The notes beneath the pieces were generated by a model. It did no database searches. It worked only from the letters and a program-made list of their open reading frames with translations, and was not told the DNA's origin. This document shows positions 7,886 to 17,411 of a DNA stretch of 64,000 bases, piece after piece. The stretch's first letter is position 1. Every line of letters begins with the position of its first letter. The DNA comes from Rhodopirellula sp. Lineage in GTDB: Bacteria > Planctomycetota > Planctomycetia > Pirellulales > Pirellulaceae. The translations under genes were made by a program, and so were the position numbers. The stretch is taken from positions 20,466 through 84,465 of the forward strand of contig NZVD01000007.1 in assembly GCA_002701385.1 (NCBI GenBank). Direction: 5' to 3'.

Positions 7886-9895
7886 ATGCTTGCTTATTTA
7901 GTAATACGTGAAGGTTCAAAGTGGGTTGACGTCATCCGCTTAGAAGCAGGAAGAACCGCCACTATTGGCCGTGCATCGACAAATAAGGTCACCATTCAGG
8001 ATGATCGAGCGAGTCGATTTCATGCTGAAGTATTCTTCAGTGACGAACATTGGGTGTTACGGGATTTGGAAAGTCGTAATGGCACATTGGTAAACGGCCA
8101 GCCGATTACTGGCGATTACAACCTGATTGTCAATGACACCATTCGCATTGCAAATTGTCAGTTATCGTTTGTCGAGGAATTATCCTCCGCATTTCCAGAC
8201 AGTTTTGAAGCAGACACTGGAGTATTGCGAGAGCATTTGAGAAGCGACACCAACGACTTTCTGGAAGACTCCAACGTACTCGATTCGATTAGTGTTGCAA
8301 CGATTACACACCGCCAGGGGCAAACGAATTTATTACAGCGTAGAGCGGACACTAAGTCCGGTACCAAAATTGGCGAATCGGTTGCCAGTCTGTGTAGCTT
8401 GGCCTTTGATGTTGCCGGTTGCAGCGATGAACAGGAAATTGCCCAAACCGCTCTCGACGGTGTCTTCAACAGCACGCAAGCACATGCGGCGGCCGTCTTA
8501 CTGGCTCCCTACGATATTGAAGGGAAGGTCACAGGCGTCGATCTGAAGGTCATCGATTCACGAGTGCTAAAAAACGTATCAAAATACCATCGAGTAACAA
8601 GCTATCTGGCGTCCACTGTTCTAACAGAGGGTGAAGCCGTGTTGGCGGCTGATATTAGCGAAGACAGTCGTATTGCGAGTCGTGACAGTCAGGGGGAAAT
8701 TACTTCCACGAGCATCGTTTGTGCACCGATTCGTTATGACAATCGCATTCTAGGGTTGCTTCATGCTTATTCTACCGATGGTGAACGCTCGCTGGATCCG
8801 GATGATCTCGAGTTCATTCTGGCATTAGCTGACATCATCGGCCTGGCGTTAAGGACTTTGAGTCGTGAACGCGAATTGGCTGAGGACTTATCACTTTCCA
8901 GGAGTGAAGTTCAACAGTTGCGAAGTCAATTGGAGGCTGAGAGTGAAATAGTAGGAGGCAGTCCGGCTTTAGATAGAGTTAAGCAGGATGTCGTTCAGGC
9001 GGCACCGAGTCGGGCGACGGTTCTAATTCGTGGTGAAAGTGGTGTAGGTAAAGAGCTGATTGCTCGAGCGGTTCACTATTCCAGTCCCCGAAGTAACGGC
9101 CCATTTGTTTGTATGAACTGCGCCGCGTTGTCCGAATCTCTGTTGGAGAGCGAATTATTTGGGCATGAAAAAGGTGCCTTTACTGGAGCGACCGATCGAA
9201 AAGTCGGTAAATTTGAAGCCTCAGATAATGGGACGATTATGCTGGATGAAATCGGTGAGATGAGCCCCGGCGTACAGGCGAAATTTCTGAGAGTGTTGGA
9301 AGGTCATCCCTTCGAGCGGGTCGGCGGCAACCAGCCCATCGAAGTCGATGTGCGGGTTATCGCGGCCACGAATCGGGATTTAGAAGTGGCCGTGGCCGAG
9401 GGGCGTTTCCGACGTGATTTGTATTTTCGTTTGAATGTAGTTGAGATTTTAGTCCCCCCGTTACGCAAACGCCCCGAAGATATCGAGTTGTTGGCATATT
9501 TCTTCCTGGACCGATTCAGGGAAGAGACCGGCCGAAAGATTTCGGGATTTAGTGCTGAGGCGATAGTCCAGCTACAACAATATCGCTGGCCGGGAAATGT
9601 ACGAGAATTGAAAAATATGGTGGAACGAGCTGTCGTTCTTTGCCGCTCATCGCAAATTGAAGTATCCGATTTATCTATGTCTAACCTGACCACTCCTGAT
9701 ACCTCAGAGATTAGGCCCAATCATGACACCTTTAAGCCAATTAGTCTGGAGGAGATGGAACGATTACACATTTCCAAAACATTGGCATATCACGATTGGA
9801 ATAAGAGTCGGACCGCCAGCGTCCTTGGCATTGAACGCTCGACGCTCGATCGTAAACTAAAGCGATATGACATCCAACGCCCAGGTTCACCCTAA
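7886..9895 (+). CDS. Sigma-54-dependent activator with FHA and GAF sensor domains
   Basis: This is a transcription activator that drives RNA polymerase sigma-54 open complex formation. Domain order from the chosen start: FHA (about residues 24-90, with [16 protein letters not shown] and [13 protein letters not shown]), GAF (about 165-320), AAA+ sigma-54 interaction domain (about 350-590) with Walker [10 protein letters not shown], the sigma-54 contact loop GAFTGA and Walker [12 protein letters not shown], and a Fis-type helix-turn-helix at the C-terminus ([16 protein letters not shown]). The track start is a TTG at 7811; ATG 7886 with AGGG five bases ahead gives the normal FHA N-terminus. The FHA domain suggests control by phosphothreonine, linking it to the Ser/Thr kinases of this genome. 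Targets are unknown. Confidence 0.93.
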   Translation: MLAYLVIREGSKWVDVIRLEAGRTATIGRASTNKVTIQDDRASRFHAEVFFSDEHWVLRDLESRNGTLVNGQPITGDYNLIVNDTIRIANCQLSFVEELSSAFPDSFEADTGVLREHLRSDTNDFLEDSNVLDSISVATITHRQGQTNLLQRRADTKSGTKIGESVASLCSLAFDVAGCSDEQEIAQTALDGVFNSTQAHAAAVLLAPYDIEGKVTGVDLKVIDSRVLKNVSKYHRVTSYLASTVLTEGEAVLAADISEDSRIASRDSQGEITSTSIVCAPIRYDNRILGLLHAYSTDGERSLDPDDLEFILALADIIGLALRTLSRERELAEDLSLSRSEVQQLRSQLEAESEIVGGSPALDRVKQDVVQAAPSRATVLIRGESGVGKELIARAVHYSSPRSNGPFVCMNCAALSESLLESELFGHEKGAFTGATDRKVGKFEASDNGTIMLDEIGEMSPGVQAKFLRVLEGHPFERVGGNQPIEVDVRVIAATNRDLEVAVAEGRFRRDLYFRLNVVEILVPPLRKRPEDIELLAYFFLDRFREETGRKISGFSAEAIVQLQQYRWPGNVRELKNMVERAVVLCRSSQIEVSDLSMSNLTTPDTSEIRPNHDTFKPISLEEMERLHISKTLAYHDWNKSRTASVLGIERSTLDRKLKRYDIQRPGSP

Positions 9896-9904
9896 GTCCT
9901 GATT

Positions 9905-10624
9905 ATGTTGTACTCTCCAGCGGATGTTAGCGTCATCATCCCAGCAGTCAATGAAGCTGAGTTTTTGTCTGCTTGCATCCGGTCGGCTCAATTAGCCGGA
10001 GCCAATGAAATTATTGTCTCGGATGGTGGTAGTACTGATGCAAGCTGTGACATCGCTTCCAGCTTGGGAGCCATCGTTGTTTCAGGCAACTCGGGGCGTG
10101 GCCCTCAACAAAATGCCGGTGTCCAAAAGAGCACGCATCCCCTGCTCTGCTTTCTTCACGCAGATTGTTTACTTGGTCGCTCATCCTTAGAGACGCTTTG
10201 TATTGTAGCTAGCCAAAAGGAGGACCTTTATGCATGCTTTCGCCAGAGTATTGCCGCCGCAGGCACTAAATATCGTTTGCTCGAAATTGGAAATAATATG
10301 CGTGTTCGGTGGCAGAAGCGGCCATATGGAGATCAAGGGATTTGTATTTCTCGAGCGTTGTATCAGCGAGTTGGTGGATTCGAAGACGTGCCTTTTATGG
10401 AAGATGTGCTACTCGCAGGGAAACTCAGGCAGCTATCGATCGCTCCTTGCCTACTCAATGACCGTATTGAGGTGAGTCCACGAAGGTGGCAACGTAGTGG
10501 AGTGATTCGACAGACTCTAAAGAATTGGAGTTTGTTACGACAATTAAAACGAGGACGCACGCCTGATGAACTCATCGAACAATACGCGAGAGATGATGAA
10601 CAGAGACGAGGGGGAAGTGAGTGA
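9905..10624 (+). CDS. Family 2 glycosyltransferase (TIGR04283 type)
   Basis: This is a 239-residue GT-A fold glycosyltransferase. It has the N-terminal VSVIIPAVNEAEFL, the nucleotide-sugar motif VSDGGSTDAS, a metal-site-like FLHADC, and GDQGICISRALYQRVGGF before a conserved FMEDV. This pattern matches the short TIGR04283 group, whose arsenosugar label is not evidence of function here. No membrane segment is obvious. The gene begins 9 nt after the sigma-54 activator, so the two are probably co-transcribed. The acceptor sugar or lipid is not predictable. Confidence 0.85.
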   Translation: MLYSPADVSVIIPAVNEAEFLSACIRSAQLAGANEIIVSDGGSTDASCDIASSLGAIVVSGNSGRGPQQNAGVQKSTHPLLCFLHADCLLGRSSLETLCIVASQKEDLYACFRQSIAAAGTKYRLLEIGNNMRVRWQKRPYGDQGICISRALYQRVGGFEDVPFMEDVLLAGKLRQLSIAPCLLNDRIEVSPRRWQRSGVIRQTLKNWSLLRQLKRGRTPDELIEQYARDDEQRRGGSE

Positions 10625-10721
10625 CGCATCGAATCAGTAGAGCGCTCTGTTGGAAATTCCAGACAAGGCTTGCCGGTTCCTAAAAGGGGCTGTGTCGAAA
10701 CAGACTTAGAGCCCGCCAGAT

Positions 10722-11903
10722 TTAAGCAGCCGGTTCATCGCCCAGCATGGTTTCTTCCAGCCAGAGTCCGATTTCATGTTCGTACTCCACATTTTCACTA
10801 CTGTTATCCATCAATAATTGGCGGTGGTAGTCAGCAGCTCCCTGATTGTTGATGTGAGCTTCTGCGGCATTTTCAAAACGATCTGCCGGATCCACCGCAA
10901 TCAACTTTCGGCAGAAGTTAATCAGGAATTCCTTATTGCCAAGCTTTGGGGGGAGTATTTCTTCGAGTTGGTTTGGTAGATCGAGTTTCGCTTGTACCAT
11001 CTCGTCATAGTTTCGTTTTCCGGCAAAAGGATTTTTGCCGGAAATGAGTTCAATCAATACATACCCTAGACTTGCTAAATCGCTGAGTGGTGAAGCAAGC
11101 TCCCCTTTGAGTACCTCGGGGGCAGCATAGGCTGGTGTGCAGGTTCGTTGAGGCGGAGGAGATTCAAGTGGGAAAGCAGATCCAATATCAATGATTTTTG
11201 CAGCGCCCGTACGTTTGATCATGATATTCCCGGGCTTAATGTCTCCGTGCACAATCCCATATCGGTGCAATGCCTCCAAGGCACTCAAGCACTCACGGAC
11301 AATGGCAATCGCGGCTCCGGAGCGGAAGCGAGGTTGGTTTTGGGTGGTTGTGACGATGTGATTGTTAATCCGGTTCCAGCGTTTCTGACTAACATTCGAC
11401 TCTAGACGCTGCATACGTTCACTGTTAAGCAGCATTCGTAAGTCCAGTCCATCAATCCATTCCATAACCAGCATTCGAATACGGTTGCGATCGACAAAGT
11501 TATGAACATCCAACAGGTTGTCATGTTGAATCTGAGCGATCCGCATGGCGACATCTGCATGGCGCTGCATCGTTTCAACATATGCGTCTTCATTGGAAAA
11601 GCGTTCCGGCGAAAATACCTTGATGGCAACCGGAAGTGTGAAATTATCTGCCCCTCGGCGTTGTGAAAGGTAAACCTTTCCCTGACCGCCGGCTCCGAGG
11701 AGTTTTGTCAGATGGTGGTGTGTGGTCCAGCTTAACCGTTGGTTATCCAGAAAGTTTTGATACTGTTCGACAAGTTCATTGTCCGTCTGCAGCATAGCCT
11801 TCGGTTCCAGCGAATAGGATATCGTCTGGTCTTCCGGGGCTCGGGTAATGGTGACCGTTAGGCGTTCCATTTCTTCGGCAGCATCAAGTTGTGATTCGCT
11901 CAT
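10722..11903 (-). CDS. Soluble Ser/Thr protein kinase-like protein (HGD/DIG variant)
   Basis: This is a Hanks-type kinase of about 393 residues. It has the glycine loop LLGAGGQGKVYL, the catalytic Lys in VAIKVF, a catalytic loop HGDIKPGNIMI and a magnesium loop IIDIGSAF, followed by TPAYAAPE. The catalytic Asp and Asn are kept, but the usual HRD is HGD and DFG is DIG, so this is a non-RD kinase and probably does not need activation-loop phosphorylation. No membrane span or sensor domain is visible; residues 1-65 are an uncharacterised N-terminal extension. ATG 11903 is preferred over the GTG at 11912. It is convergent with the glycosyltransferase gene and separated by about 100 nt. Confidence 0.88.
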   Translation of the reverse strand: MSESQLDAAEEMERLTVTITRAPEDQTISYSLEPKAMLQTDNELVEQYQNFLDNQRLSWTTHHHLTKLLGAGGQGKVYLSQRRGADNFTLPVAIKVFSPERFSNEDAYVETMQRHADVAMRIAQIQHDNLLDVHNFVDRNRIRMLVMEWIDGLDLRMLLNSERMQRLESNVSQKRWNRINNHIVTTTQNQPRFRSGAAIAIVRECLSALEALHRYGIVHGDIKPGNIMIKRTGAAKIIDIGSAFPLESPPPQRTCTPAYAAPEVLKGELASPLSDLASLGYVLIELISGKNPFAGKRNYDEMVQAKLDLPNQLEEILPPKLGNKEFLINFCRKLIAVDPADRFENAAEAHINNQGAADYHRQLLMDNSSENVEYEHEIGLWLEETMLGDEPAA

Positions 11904-12027
11904 TATATTCACGACAAACTAAACCAGGAAAAAATCGAATTGGTAGTTCGCCTGCCCTCCACAATCACGGTTAATAGTTACGTTTTTTAATAATTACGGC
12001 AAGGCTATTCATGGAATATTCATCCAG

Positions 12028-13041
12028 TTATACGCAAGGTTTTTTCCGGGCGGGGTATCCAAGCCGTTTATCTACGACGTTGAGTGGTTCTTCTCCTCGG
12101 AGGAAACGCTGTATGTTTTGGCTAACAAACTTGATCGTATTCGGGACTCGAAATCGGGATTGAGCGCCGACATGAGGACTGATGACAACATTTTCCATTG
12201 TCCAAAGCGGGCTTGTCGGATGCAGTGGCTCGACTTCCACTACATCCAGTCCTGCTCCAGCCAGGTAGCCGCTTTCTAAGGCCCCAATCAGGTCATCTTC
12301 CTGAATCACGGGGCCTCGGGCAACATTGATAACAACACTACCAGGTTTGAGTTTTTCCAAAACCGATTGGTTGATCATGCCTTTTGTTTCGGCATTAAGC
12401 GGGACACATAAAATCAGGCAGTCAATCTCATGGAGGATATCATCTAATTGATCTGCTCCGACCAGACGCTCGACATAGTCCGGTTTATCCCAGGGGTATT
12501 TGTCTGTGGCCAGAATCCGATTACCCCAGGGAGCAAGTACTTCAGCGATCCTACGGCCATTTCCTCCAAACCCAACAATCCCGACGGTTTGGCCATGGAA
12601 GTCCATCGTAGGCCGACGGACGAATTCACGTTTTTCGTAAGCACGGAAGAAAGTTAGTGCGCTACGATAAACTCCAAACAGTAGGGACATAGTCTGTTCT
12701 GCCACTTGATTTGCAAATAAGCCTGAGACGCTGGAAACCAGTATGTCGGAGTCGATGACTTCTGGTTTCAGGCAATGGTCTAGCCCAGCGGCGGACGATT
12801 GAATCCACTTCAACCGTCCTTGTTGAACGACCTCTGCCCAGGGAACAGGTACTTTGGCATGGCCTACGAATATGTCCGCCTGCATGATTTCTTCGGCAAT
12901 CCCGGATTGTCCGGCATTGATTACTTCGATTTTATCGCTACACTCATTTAGCTCCGCAACCTGTTCGTCCGTTACTGGGAAACAAAGAACGACGCGGCTT
13001 TTTTGAGTGTCCTCGATTGGCGTATTGGTGAGATCAGCCAT
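12028..13041 (-). CDS. D-isomer-specific 2-hydroxyacid dehydrogenase
   Basis: This is a 337-residue NAD(P)-dependent dehydrogenase of the phosphoglycerate/glyoxylate reductase family. The Rossmann motif is VGIVGFGGNGRRIA, and the catalytic Arg (NVARGPVIQ), Glu (VVEVEPLHP) and His (ISPHVGAQS) are all in place. It lacks the ACT domains of SerA, so it is probably a stand-alone hydroxyacid dehydrogenase and not the committed serine pathway enzyme. It starts with ATG at 13041 and is divergent from the DoxX gene. The substrate cannot be told from sequence. Confidence 0.9.
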   Translation of the reverse strand: MADLTNTPIEDTQKSRVVLCFPVTDEQVAELNECSDKIEVINAGQSGIAEEIMQADIFVGHAKVPVPWAEVVQQGRLKWIQSSAAGLDHCLKPEVIDSDILVSSVSGLFANQVAEQTMSLLFGVYRSALTFFRAYEKREFVRRPTMDFHGQTVGIVGFGGNGRRIAEVLAPWGNRILATDKYPWDKPDYVERLVGADQLDDILHEIDCLILCVPLNAETKGMINQSVLEKLKPGSVVINVARGPVIQEDDLIGALESGYLAGAGLDVVEVEPLHPTSPLWTMENVVISPHVGAQSRFRVPNTIKFVSQNIQRFLRGEEPLNVVDKRLGYPARKKPCV

Positions 13042-13153
13042 GTTATTTAAATTCCGGATAAATCAGATGGAAGAAAAGTAGTTTGTTATCGGTGGGAATT
13101 GGGAATAGTTGATAAATCGACTCAGGACATTCGCCGATATGAGCTTAATCCTG

Positions 13154-13182
13154 TTGGCGAATTGGCTATTTTCTAGGATAAT
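13154..13182 (+). promoter_or_regulatory. Sigma-70-type promoter for the DoxX-oxidoreductase pair
   Basis: TTGGCG and GATAAT are separated by exactly 17 nt, matching the -35/-10 consensus at 4/6 and 5/6 positions. Transcription would begin near 13189, about 56 nt ahead of the DoxX ATG. Confidence 0.65.
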
Positions 13183-13244
13183 AAGAGTTTAACGATTATG
13201 CGATCAGGCCGGACACGACTTGTGGCTCCGGATTCAGATATAAA

Positions 13245-14201
13245 ATGAGGAGAAGACCACTGAGCGCTTCAACCAAACAGCTTGGAACAGCAGCCATCAT
13301 TGCTTTAGTCTTGCTGCGTCTTGCCCTAGGTTGGCACTTCTACAAAGAAGGTTCTGCCAAGATGCAGGATGGTTTCTCATCCACAGGTTTTCTAGGAGCT
13401 GCCAAAGGACCTTTAGCCGATTCATTCAAGGGTATGTTATGGGATGCGGATGGCAAAATTCGCTTATGCTACGTTCCTTCGGATTCCAGTCAGGTGTGGT
13501 CCGAGCCAAGTTATGACACCCAAAAGGTAAAAGCGTACTGGAAGCAGTATCTAGACCAAGTCTCAAACTTCCATGGCTATGATGCGGCGACAAAAAAACG
13601 TGCCGCCGAAGCACTAAAGGTGCGCTCTGGACAACTGGATGACTTTTTCAAATATAACCATGTTGAAATCATCGAATTCTTTCGTCAAATGGAACGCCGT
13701 GAGGAACAGCTTCAGCGATCCGATATGACCGGTGTTTGGAGCTTAAAAGGTCAGGGAACGAAACTCCAAGGAGAAGTTAATGCAACCCGAGCGGGCTATT
13801 TGGCTTCTTTGGATTTAATCTGGGAAGGGATTGAGCGAGACCTTAACTCATTTGGGCAGGGAGATGTGCTAGAGATAGGAGAATTGGATGGTCCGGCTAT
13901 TTCAAGCTCTCAAATTGACAAGTTTATTCCCTGGTTCGACCTGCTCTGTGGACTGGCGTTGTTAATCGGATTTTGTACACCAGTTGCTGCGATCGCTACT
14001 GCGGGCTTCTTGCTCTCCGTTTGTCTAACCCAATTCCCGGGGGCTGAAGGAGCCCAACCCGTTTATTACCAAGCCATTGAGATGTTTGCTTTACTCGTGG
14101 TCGCATTTGCGGGTGGAGGCAAATATTTGTCACTTGATTCAGTTATAAATCACTTTTGCAAAAGCTGCTGCAATTCATCAGAGCAGACTGTTAAAGAATA
14201 A
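13245..14201 (+). CDS. DoxX-like membrane protein with large extracytoplasmic insertion
   Basis: This 318-residue inner-membrane protein has one hydrophobic helix near residues 15-30 (AAIIALVLLRLALGW) and three more after residue 225, including DLLCGLALLIGFCTP and MFALLVVAFAGGG. The four helices and the LRLALGWHFYKEGSAK start fit the DoxX family, whose members are usually about half this length. The extra 180-190 residues between helix 1 and helix 2 are hydrophilic and should lie outside the cytoplasm. It precedes the Tat-exported oxidoreductase by 19 nt, so the pair may act together. The ATG at 13245 has no Shine-Dalgarno upstream; AGGAG lies just inside the gene, so the start is uncertain. 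Confidence 0.75.
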   Translation: MRRRPLSASTKQLGTAAIIALVLLRLALGWHFYKEGSAKMQDGFSSTGFLGAAKGPLADSFKGMLWDADGKIRLCYVPSDSSQVWSEPSYDTQKVKAYWKQYLDQVSNFHGYDAATKKRAAEALKVRSGQLDDFFKYNHVEIIEFFRQMERREEQLQRSDMTGVWSLKGQGTKLQGEVNATRAGYLASLDLIWEGIERDLNSFGQGDVLEIGELDGPAISSSQIDKFIPWFDLLCGLALLIGFCTPVAAIATAGFLLSVCLTQFPGAEGAQPVYYQAIEMFALLVVAFAGGGKYLSLDSVINHFCKSCCNSSEQTVKE

Positions 14202-14220
14202 ATAAAAAGGAAAGTACGTC

Positions 14221-16017
14221 ATGAACCTTACACCTGAAGAAAAGGAAGTAGGACGCGGTAATTACTTTGATGCGATTGGTGTCAAACGCCGTGATTTTCT
14301 TAAATCAGTTGCCGCCGGAGGACTCGTTTCCGGTGGTGGTTTAGGAGCGGCCTACTTTGGTTACTCAACGGTCGATGATCCCGTTCGAATCGGCGTCATT
14401 GGAACTGGCGATGAAGGTAGTGTGCTCATCGGAGCTCTCAATCCTGCGTATTGTCAGGTGGTTGCTATCAGTGATCTACGTGAATTTAACGTGCATCGCG
14501 CTTTTCACGGAGACTACGCGAGTCCGGCTGCCATGGCTGCTCGACCTGGTCTGATAAGAAAGTATAACTTTACATCGGAAAAGGAAGCTCGGAATCACAT
14601 TAAAGTCTATAAAGATGGCTATCAAGAGCTATTGGCCGATCCTGACATCGAAGCGGTGATCATCGCTGTACCACTCCATCTACATGCCAAGGTGGCCATT
14701 GATGCCATGCTGGCTGGTAAGCATGTGCTGACTGAGAAGTTGATGGCAAAGACTGTTGCGGAATGTAAATTGATGGGACGAGTCGCCAAAGAACAGGGGC
14801 TCTATCTAGCGACAGGTCATCAGCGTCACTACAGTGTGCTATATGATAATGCGGTCAATCTGATTAAATGGGGCGTATTGGGCGAATTACATCACATTCG
14901 AGCTCAGTGGCACCGTGGCAACCTGCCCGGTCGTGACAGTTGGCAAATGCCACTTCCCGGAGGAGAAATTCCAATCGGCGGTACGGATGCAGATCGGTTT
15001 AATAAGATTGCTGATGGCATTAAATCGCTGACTCGGCAGGTTTCAGCTGAAAAAGATCCCGTTGCGAGACAGATGCTTGAAGGTAAGCTGGCTCAGTACA
15101 TTGCTTGGGATAGCGATAAAGACGGTGTGTTGGAACGTGCTCGTAAACATGGCTATCAGGATTTTGAATTGCCAGCCGGGCACTCACGATCAGCATTGGA
15201 AGAGCTTTGTCGCTGGCGATTGTGGGAACGTACCGGTGGCGGTTTAATGGCTGAGCTTGGCAGCCACCAAATGGATGCAGCTGGAATCTTTTGTAGTGCC
15301 CTGCGTAAGGACGGAAAGAAAGCCCAGCCACTTAGTGTTCACGCAGTTGGCGGACGTCATATCTTTGGTCAGGATCGTGAGGTAGAAGATCATGTCTATT
15401 GCACGATCGAATTTCCCGCGCCGGGATATGAAGACGCATTCGATGTGGGCTATGAAGATCCTGGTACCGGTGCTGGTAAAGGGCCGGTCGCAGATTGGGT
15501 TAATGACAATAACAAGAAAATTGTCGTGACCTATTCTTCGATCAACGGAAACGGATATGGAGGCTACGGTGAAGTCGTCATGGGTACCAAGGGAACTTTG
15601 GTATTGGAACGAGAATACGAGGTCATGCTTTATAAGGGCTCGAGTACAACTACGAAGGTAGGTGTCAAAGAAGGGCAAGGTGGCCCCACGATGGATACGC
15701 AGGCCAGTGGTGAAGCCGCTCCGGTCGCACAGGCCGCTCAAACAGGGCCCGTTAGTCGTGGATACACCGAAGAGATTGAGCATTGGGCTTATTGTATTCG
15801 AAATCCAAGCCCGGAAAATCAGCCTCGCTGTAATCCCAAAGTCGCTCTTAGTGACGCTGTCATCGCGTTGACCACCAATGTAGCCATTCGAAATGGTGCT
15901 AATAATCAAGGTGGCTATATTAAATTTGAAGATAGTTGGTACGACGTCGATAATGACGAAACACCAGATGGTTCAGATTTGACCGAGACTCGCCAACGCC
16001 TGACAAAAAGTAGCTAA
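14221..16017 (+). CDS. Tat-exported Gfo/Idh/MocA family oxidoreductase
   Basis: This is a 598-residue NAD(P)-linked oxidoreductase exported through the Tat pathway. The N-terminus carries the twin-arginine motif KRRDFLK (about residues 23-29) and a Gly/Ala-rich hydrophobic segment. The Rossmann domain follows with VRIGVIGTGDEGS, DPDIEAVIIAVPLHLHAKVA and GKHVLTEKLMAK, in which the family EKP is EKL. TGHQRHYS and GGGLMAELGSHQMDA belong to the catalytic half. Planctomycetes carry many such exported members, thought to act on sugars or polyols, often with tightly held cofactor. AAGGA precedes the ATG, and a strong terminator follows the stop. The substrate is unknown. Confidence 0.9.
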   Translation: MNLTPEEKEVGRGNYFDAIGVKRRDFLKSVAAGGLVSGGGLGAAYFGYSTVDDPVRIGVIGTGDEGSVLIGALNPAYCQVVAISDLREFNVHRAFHGDYASPAAMAARPGLIRKYNFTSEKEARNHIKVYKDGYQELLADPDIEAVIIAVPLHLHAKVAIDAMLAGKHVLTEKLMAKTVAECKLMGRVAKEQGLYLATGHQRHYSVLYDNAVNLIKWGVLGELHHIRAQWHRGNLPGRDSWQMPLPGGEIPIGGTDADRFNKIADGIKSLTRQVSAEKDPVARQMLEGKLAQYIAWDSDKDGVLERARKHGYQDFELPAGHSRSALEELCRWRLWERTGGGLMAELGSHQMDAAGIFCSALRKDGKKAQPLSVHAVGGRHIFGQDREVEDHVYCTIEFPAPGYEDAFDVGYEDPGTGAGKGPVADWVNDNNKKIVVTYSSINGNGYGGYGEVVMGTKGTLVLEREYEVMLYKGSSTTTKVGVKEGQGGPTMDTQASGEAAPVAQAAQTGPVSRGYTEEIEHWAYCIRNPSPENQPRCNPKVALSDAVIALTTNVAIRNGANNQGGYIKFEDSWYDVDNDETPDGSDLTETRQRLTKSS

Positions 16018-16045
16018 TCCGCCCCTTGCGGAAGAATGATATTAT

Positions 16046-16093
16046 CCCGCAGTGATACTTACTTAGAAGTTGAGTCACTGCGGGATTTTTTTT
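16046..16093 (+). terminator. Rho-independent terminator after the oxidoreductase
   Basis: A perfect 10-bp stem (CCCGCAGTGA / TCACTGCGGG) with a 19-nt loop is followed by A and eight T residues. It ends the DoxX-oxidoreductase unit and overlaps the 3' end of the convergent small membrane protein gene. Confidence 0.88.
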
Positions 16094-16463
16094 GAGGTGT
16101 GGATCTGGGTGAGCGATTCTGTCGCGTGGACGGTGAAGGGACTAAACTGCGGCGGAACGTATTTAGGATTCCCATGACGACTAATATGCCGACGATTAGT
16201 GGGAGCATAACTCGTACAGAGGGGCCGCTTATGACCATAAATGCTACGGCAATCCCCAGTAAGACGCCCGTCGGCCCGCGAAGACGTTGGAGCACCTTGA
16301 TTAAGTCATCGTAGGCAAGCCGAAAGATAGCAAAGAAAATAGTGACTCGAAGTAGAATGTCGAGCGAACCTTCCTTGAGTTCTTGCTGGCCGGAAAAATG
16401 AATTCCGACGCACAGTAGCGTTAAAATACAAAGCACTACGGTGCATCGCCGTTTTAAATCCAT
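16059..16463 (-). CDS. Small multi-span membrane protein, unknown
   Basis: I do not recognise this protein of about 134 residues. It has hydrophobic segments near residues 6-22, 38-58 and 65-102 (for example GVLLGIAVAFMVISG and LPLIVGILVVMGIL), so three or four membrane helices are likely, and a Ser/Lys/Arg-rich C-terminal tail. The track start at 16490 is a TTG inside the sugar isomerase gene; ATG 16463, with AGGG in front, is preferred. It follows the isomerase gene by 19 nt and may share its transcript. Its last codons run through the stem of the opposite-strand terminator, which weakens confidence in the exact 3' end but not in the ORF. Confidence 0.55.
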   Translation of the reverse strand: MDLKRRCTVVLCILTLLCVGIHFSGQQELKEGSLDILLRVTIFFAIFRLAYDDLIKVLQRLRGPTGVLLGIAVAFMVISGPSVRVMLPLIVGILVVMGILNTFRRSLVPSPSTRQNRSPRSTPQKKSRSDSTSK

Positions 16464-16482
16464 GTTGCCCTGATCTTTATGC

Positions 16483-17325
16483 TTAACCAATTTTGGCTTT
16501 CAGATCAGTCAGTAGGTTCACGGCATGGCTTATCTCAGCCTTTTGGCGTTCCGGTTCCTGAGGGATCTCGCGTTCGATCGTTAATGGGCCGGTATAGCCA
16601 AGTTCGTCCAACGTTCGTAGATAGTTTTCCATACCGACGTCCCCTTCTCCGAGTGGCACTTCGGCTCCCCATGTTTCTCCGGGTTGGTCAGACCAAGTGC
16701 CATCTTTGCAGTGAATGCTTTTCACAAAAGCTCCCACTTTTTGTAAAGCTTCAATTGGTTCTCCTGTCCCGTACAGAATCATGTTGGCAGGGTCGAAATT
16801 GACAAACAGATTGTCTCGTCCCACATCGCTGATAAATTGCAGTAGCCCTTCAGCGGTTTCCTGTCCAGTCTCCAGGTGTAATGCCTGGTTGTTTGCCTTG
16901 CAGTGATCAAGCAGATCCTGAGTGACTGCTACGATTTCCTGATAGAGTGGATCGGAGTTGTCGTGCGGGATGAAACCAAGATGAAGAGCGACAACGTCGC
17001 AGTTTAATAATCTCGCGAAGTCGGCAATTTCCTTCATCTCCTGCACGCGATCTGAACGGGTTGTCGGTGGCACTAACCCAACGGTATCGACCACAGTTGG
17101 AATATCGGCATAGCTTTCGCCTTCAAATCCCCCGAATACTGCGGTAAGTGTAATACCAAGCTCTTGCAGTTGAGCGAGAAACTTTTCTGCATTCTCAGGA
17201 GTTCGCGTTTCTTTTTCAGGGGCGTGCAGCTGGATCGTGGGAACACCCAACTCATGGGCAACTTCAATTTTGACTCCGAGTCCGGCGTCGATACTGGTAA
17301 ACACTCCGATTGGCCACTTTTCCAT
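16483..17325 (-). CDS. Sugar phosphate isomerase/epimerase (xylose isomerase-like TIM barrel)
   Basis: This is an AP-endonuclease-2/xylose-isomerase-like TIM barrel of about 280 residues. Metal-binding positions appear in ALHLGFIP, LHLETGQE, NFDPANMIL and SIHCKDG, and TIEREI supplies the last acidic ligand. ATG 17325 is chosen over 17376 because GAGGAG lies six bases ahead of it and the family N-terminus (PIGVFTSID) begins right after. Such proteins are abundant in planctomycetes near Gfo/Idh/MocA genes, as here, where the oxidoreductase lies about 470 nt away in convergent orientation. A role in sugar or inositol breakdown is likely but the substrate is unknown. Confidence 0.87.
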   Translation of the reverse strand: MEKWPIGVFTSIDAGLGVKIEVAHELGVPTIQLHAPEKETRTPENAEKFLAQLQELGITLTAVFGGFEGESYADIPTVVDTVGLVPPTTRSDRVQEMKEIADFARLLNCDVVALHLGFIPHDNSDPLYQEIVAVTQDLLDHCKANNQALHLETGQETAEGLLQFISDVGRDNLFVNFDPANMILYGTGEPIEALQKVGAFVKSIHCKDGTWSDQPGETWGAEVPLGEGDVGMENYLRTLDELGYTGPLTIEREIPQEPERQKAEISHAVNLLTDLKAKIG

Positions 17326-17411
17326 TGGGTTCTCCTCGAGGGCGTAAGGTGGTTTAAGCTTGGCTACATGCCGCATTATACAACAATGACGAGCGGGTCA
17401 TAGTTGGGCCA

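Noticed and set aside
10687-10714. Possible hairpin GGGCT...AGCCC between the glycosyltransferase and kinase genes
   Set aside because: The stem is interrupted and no T tract follows on either strand, so it is too weak to call a terminator.
15244-15909. 221-residue minus-strand ORF inside the Gfo/Idh/MocA gene
   Set aside because: It is antisense to a strongly conserved enzyme, has no recognisable domain and no Shine-Dalgarno support; read as a shadow.
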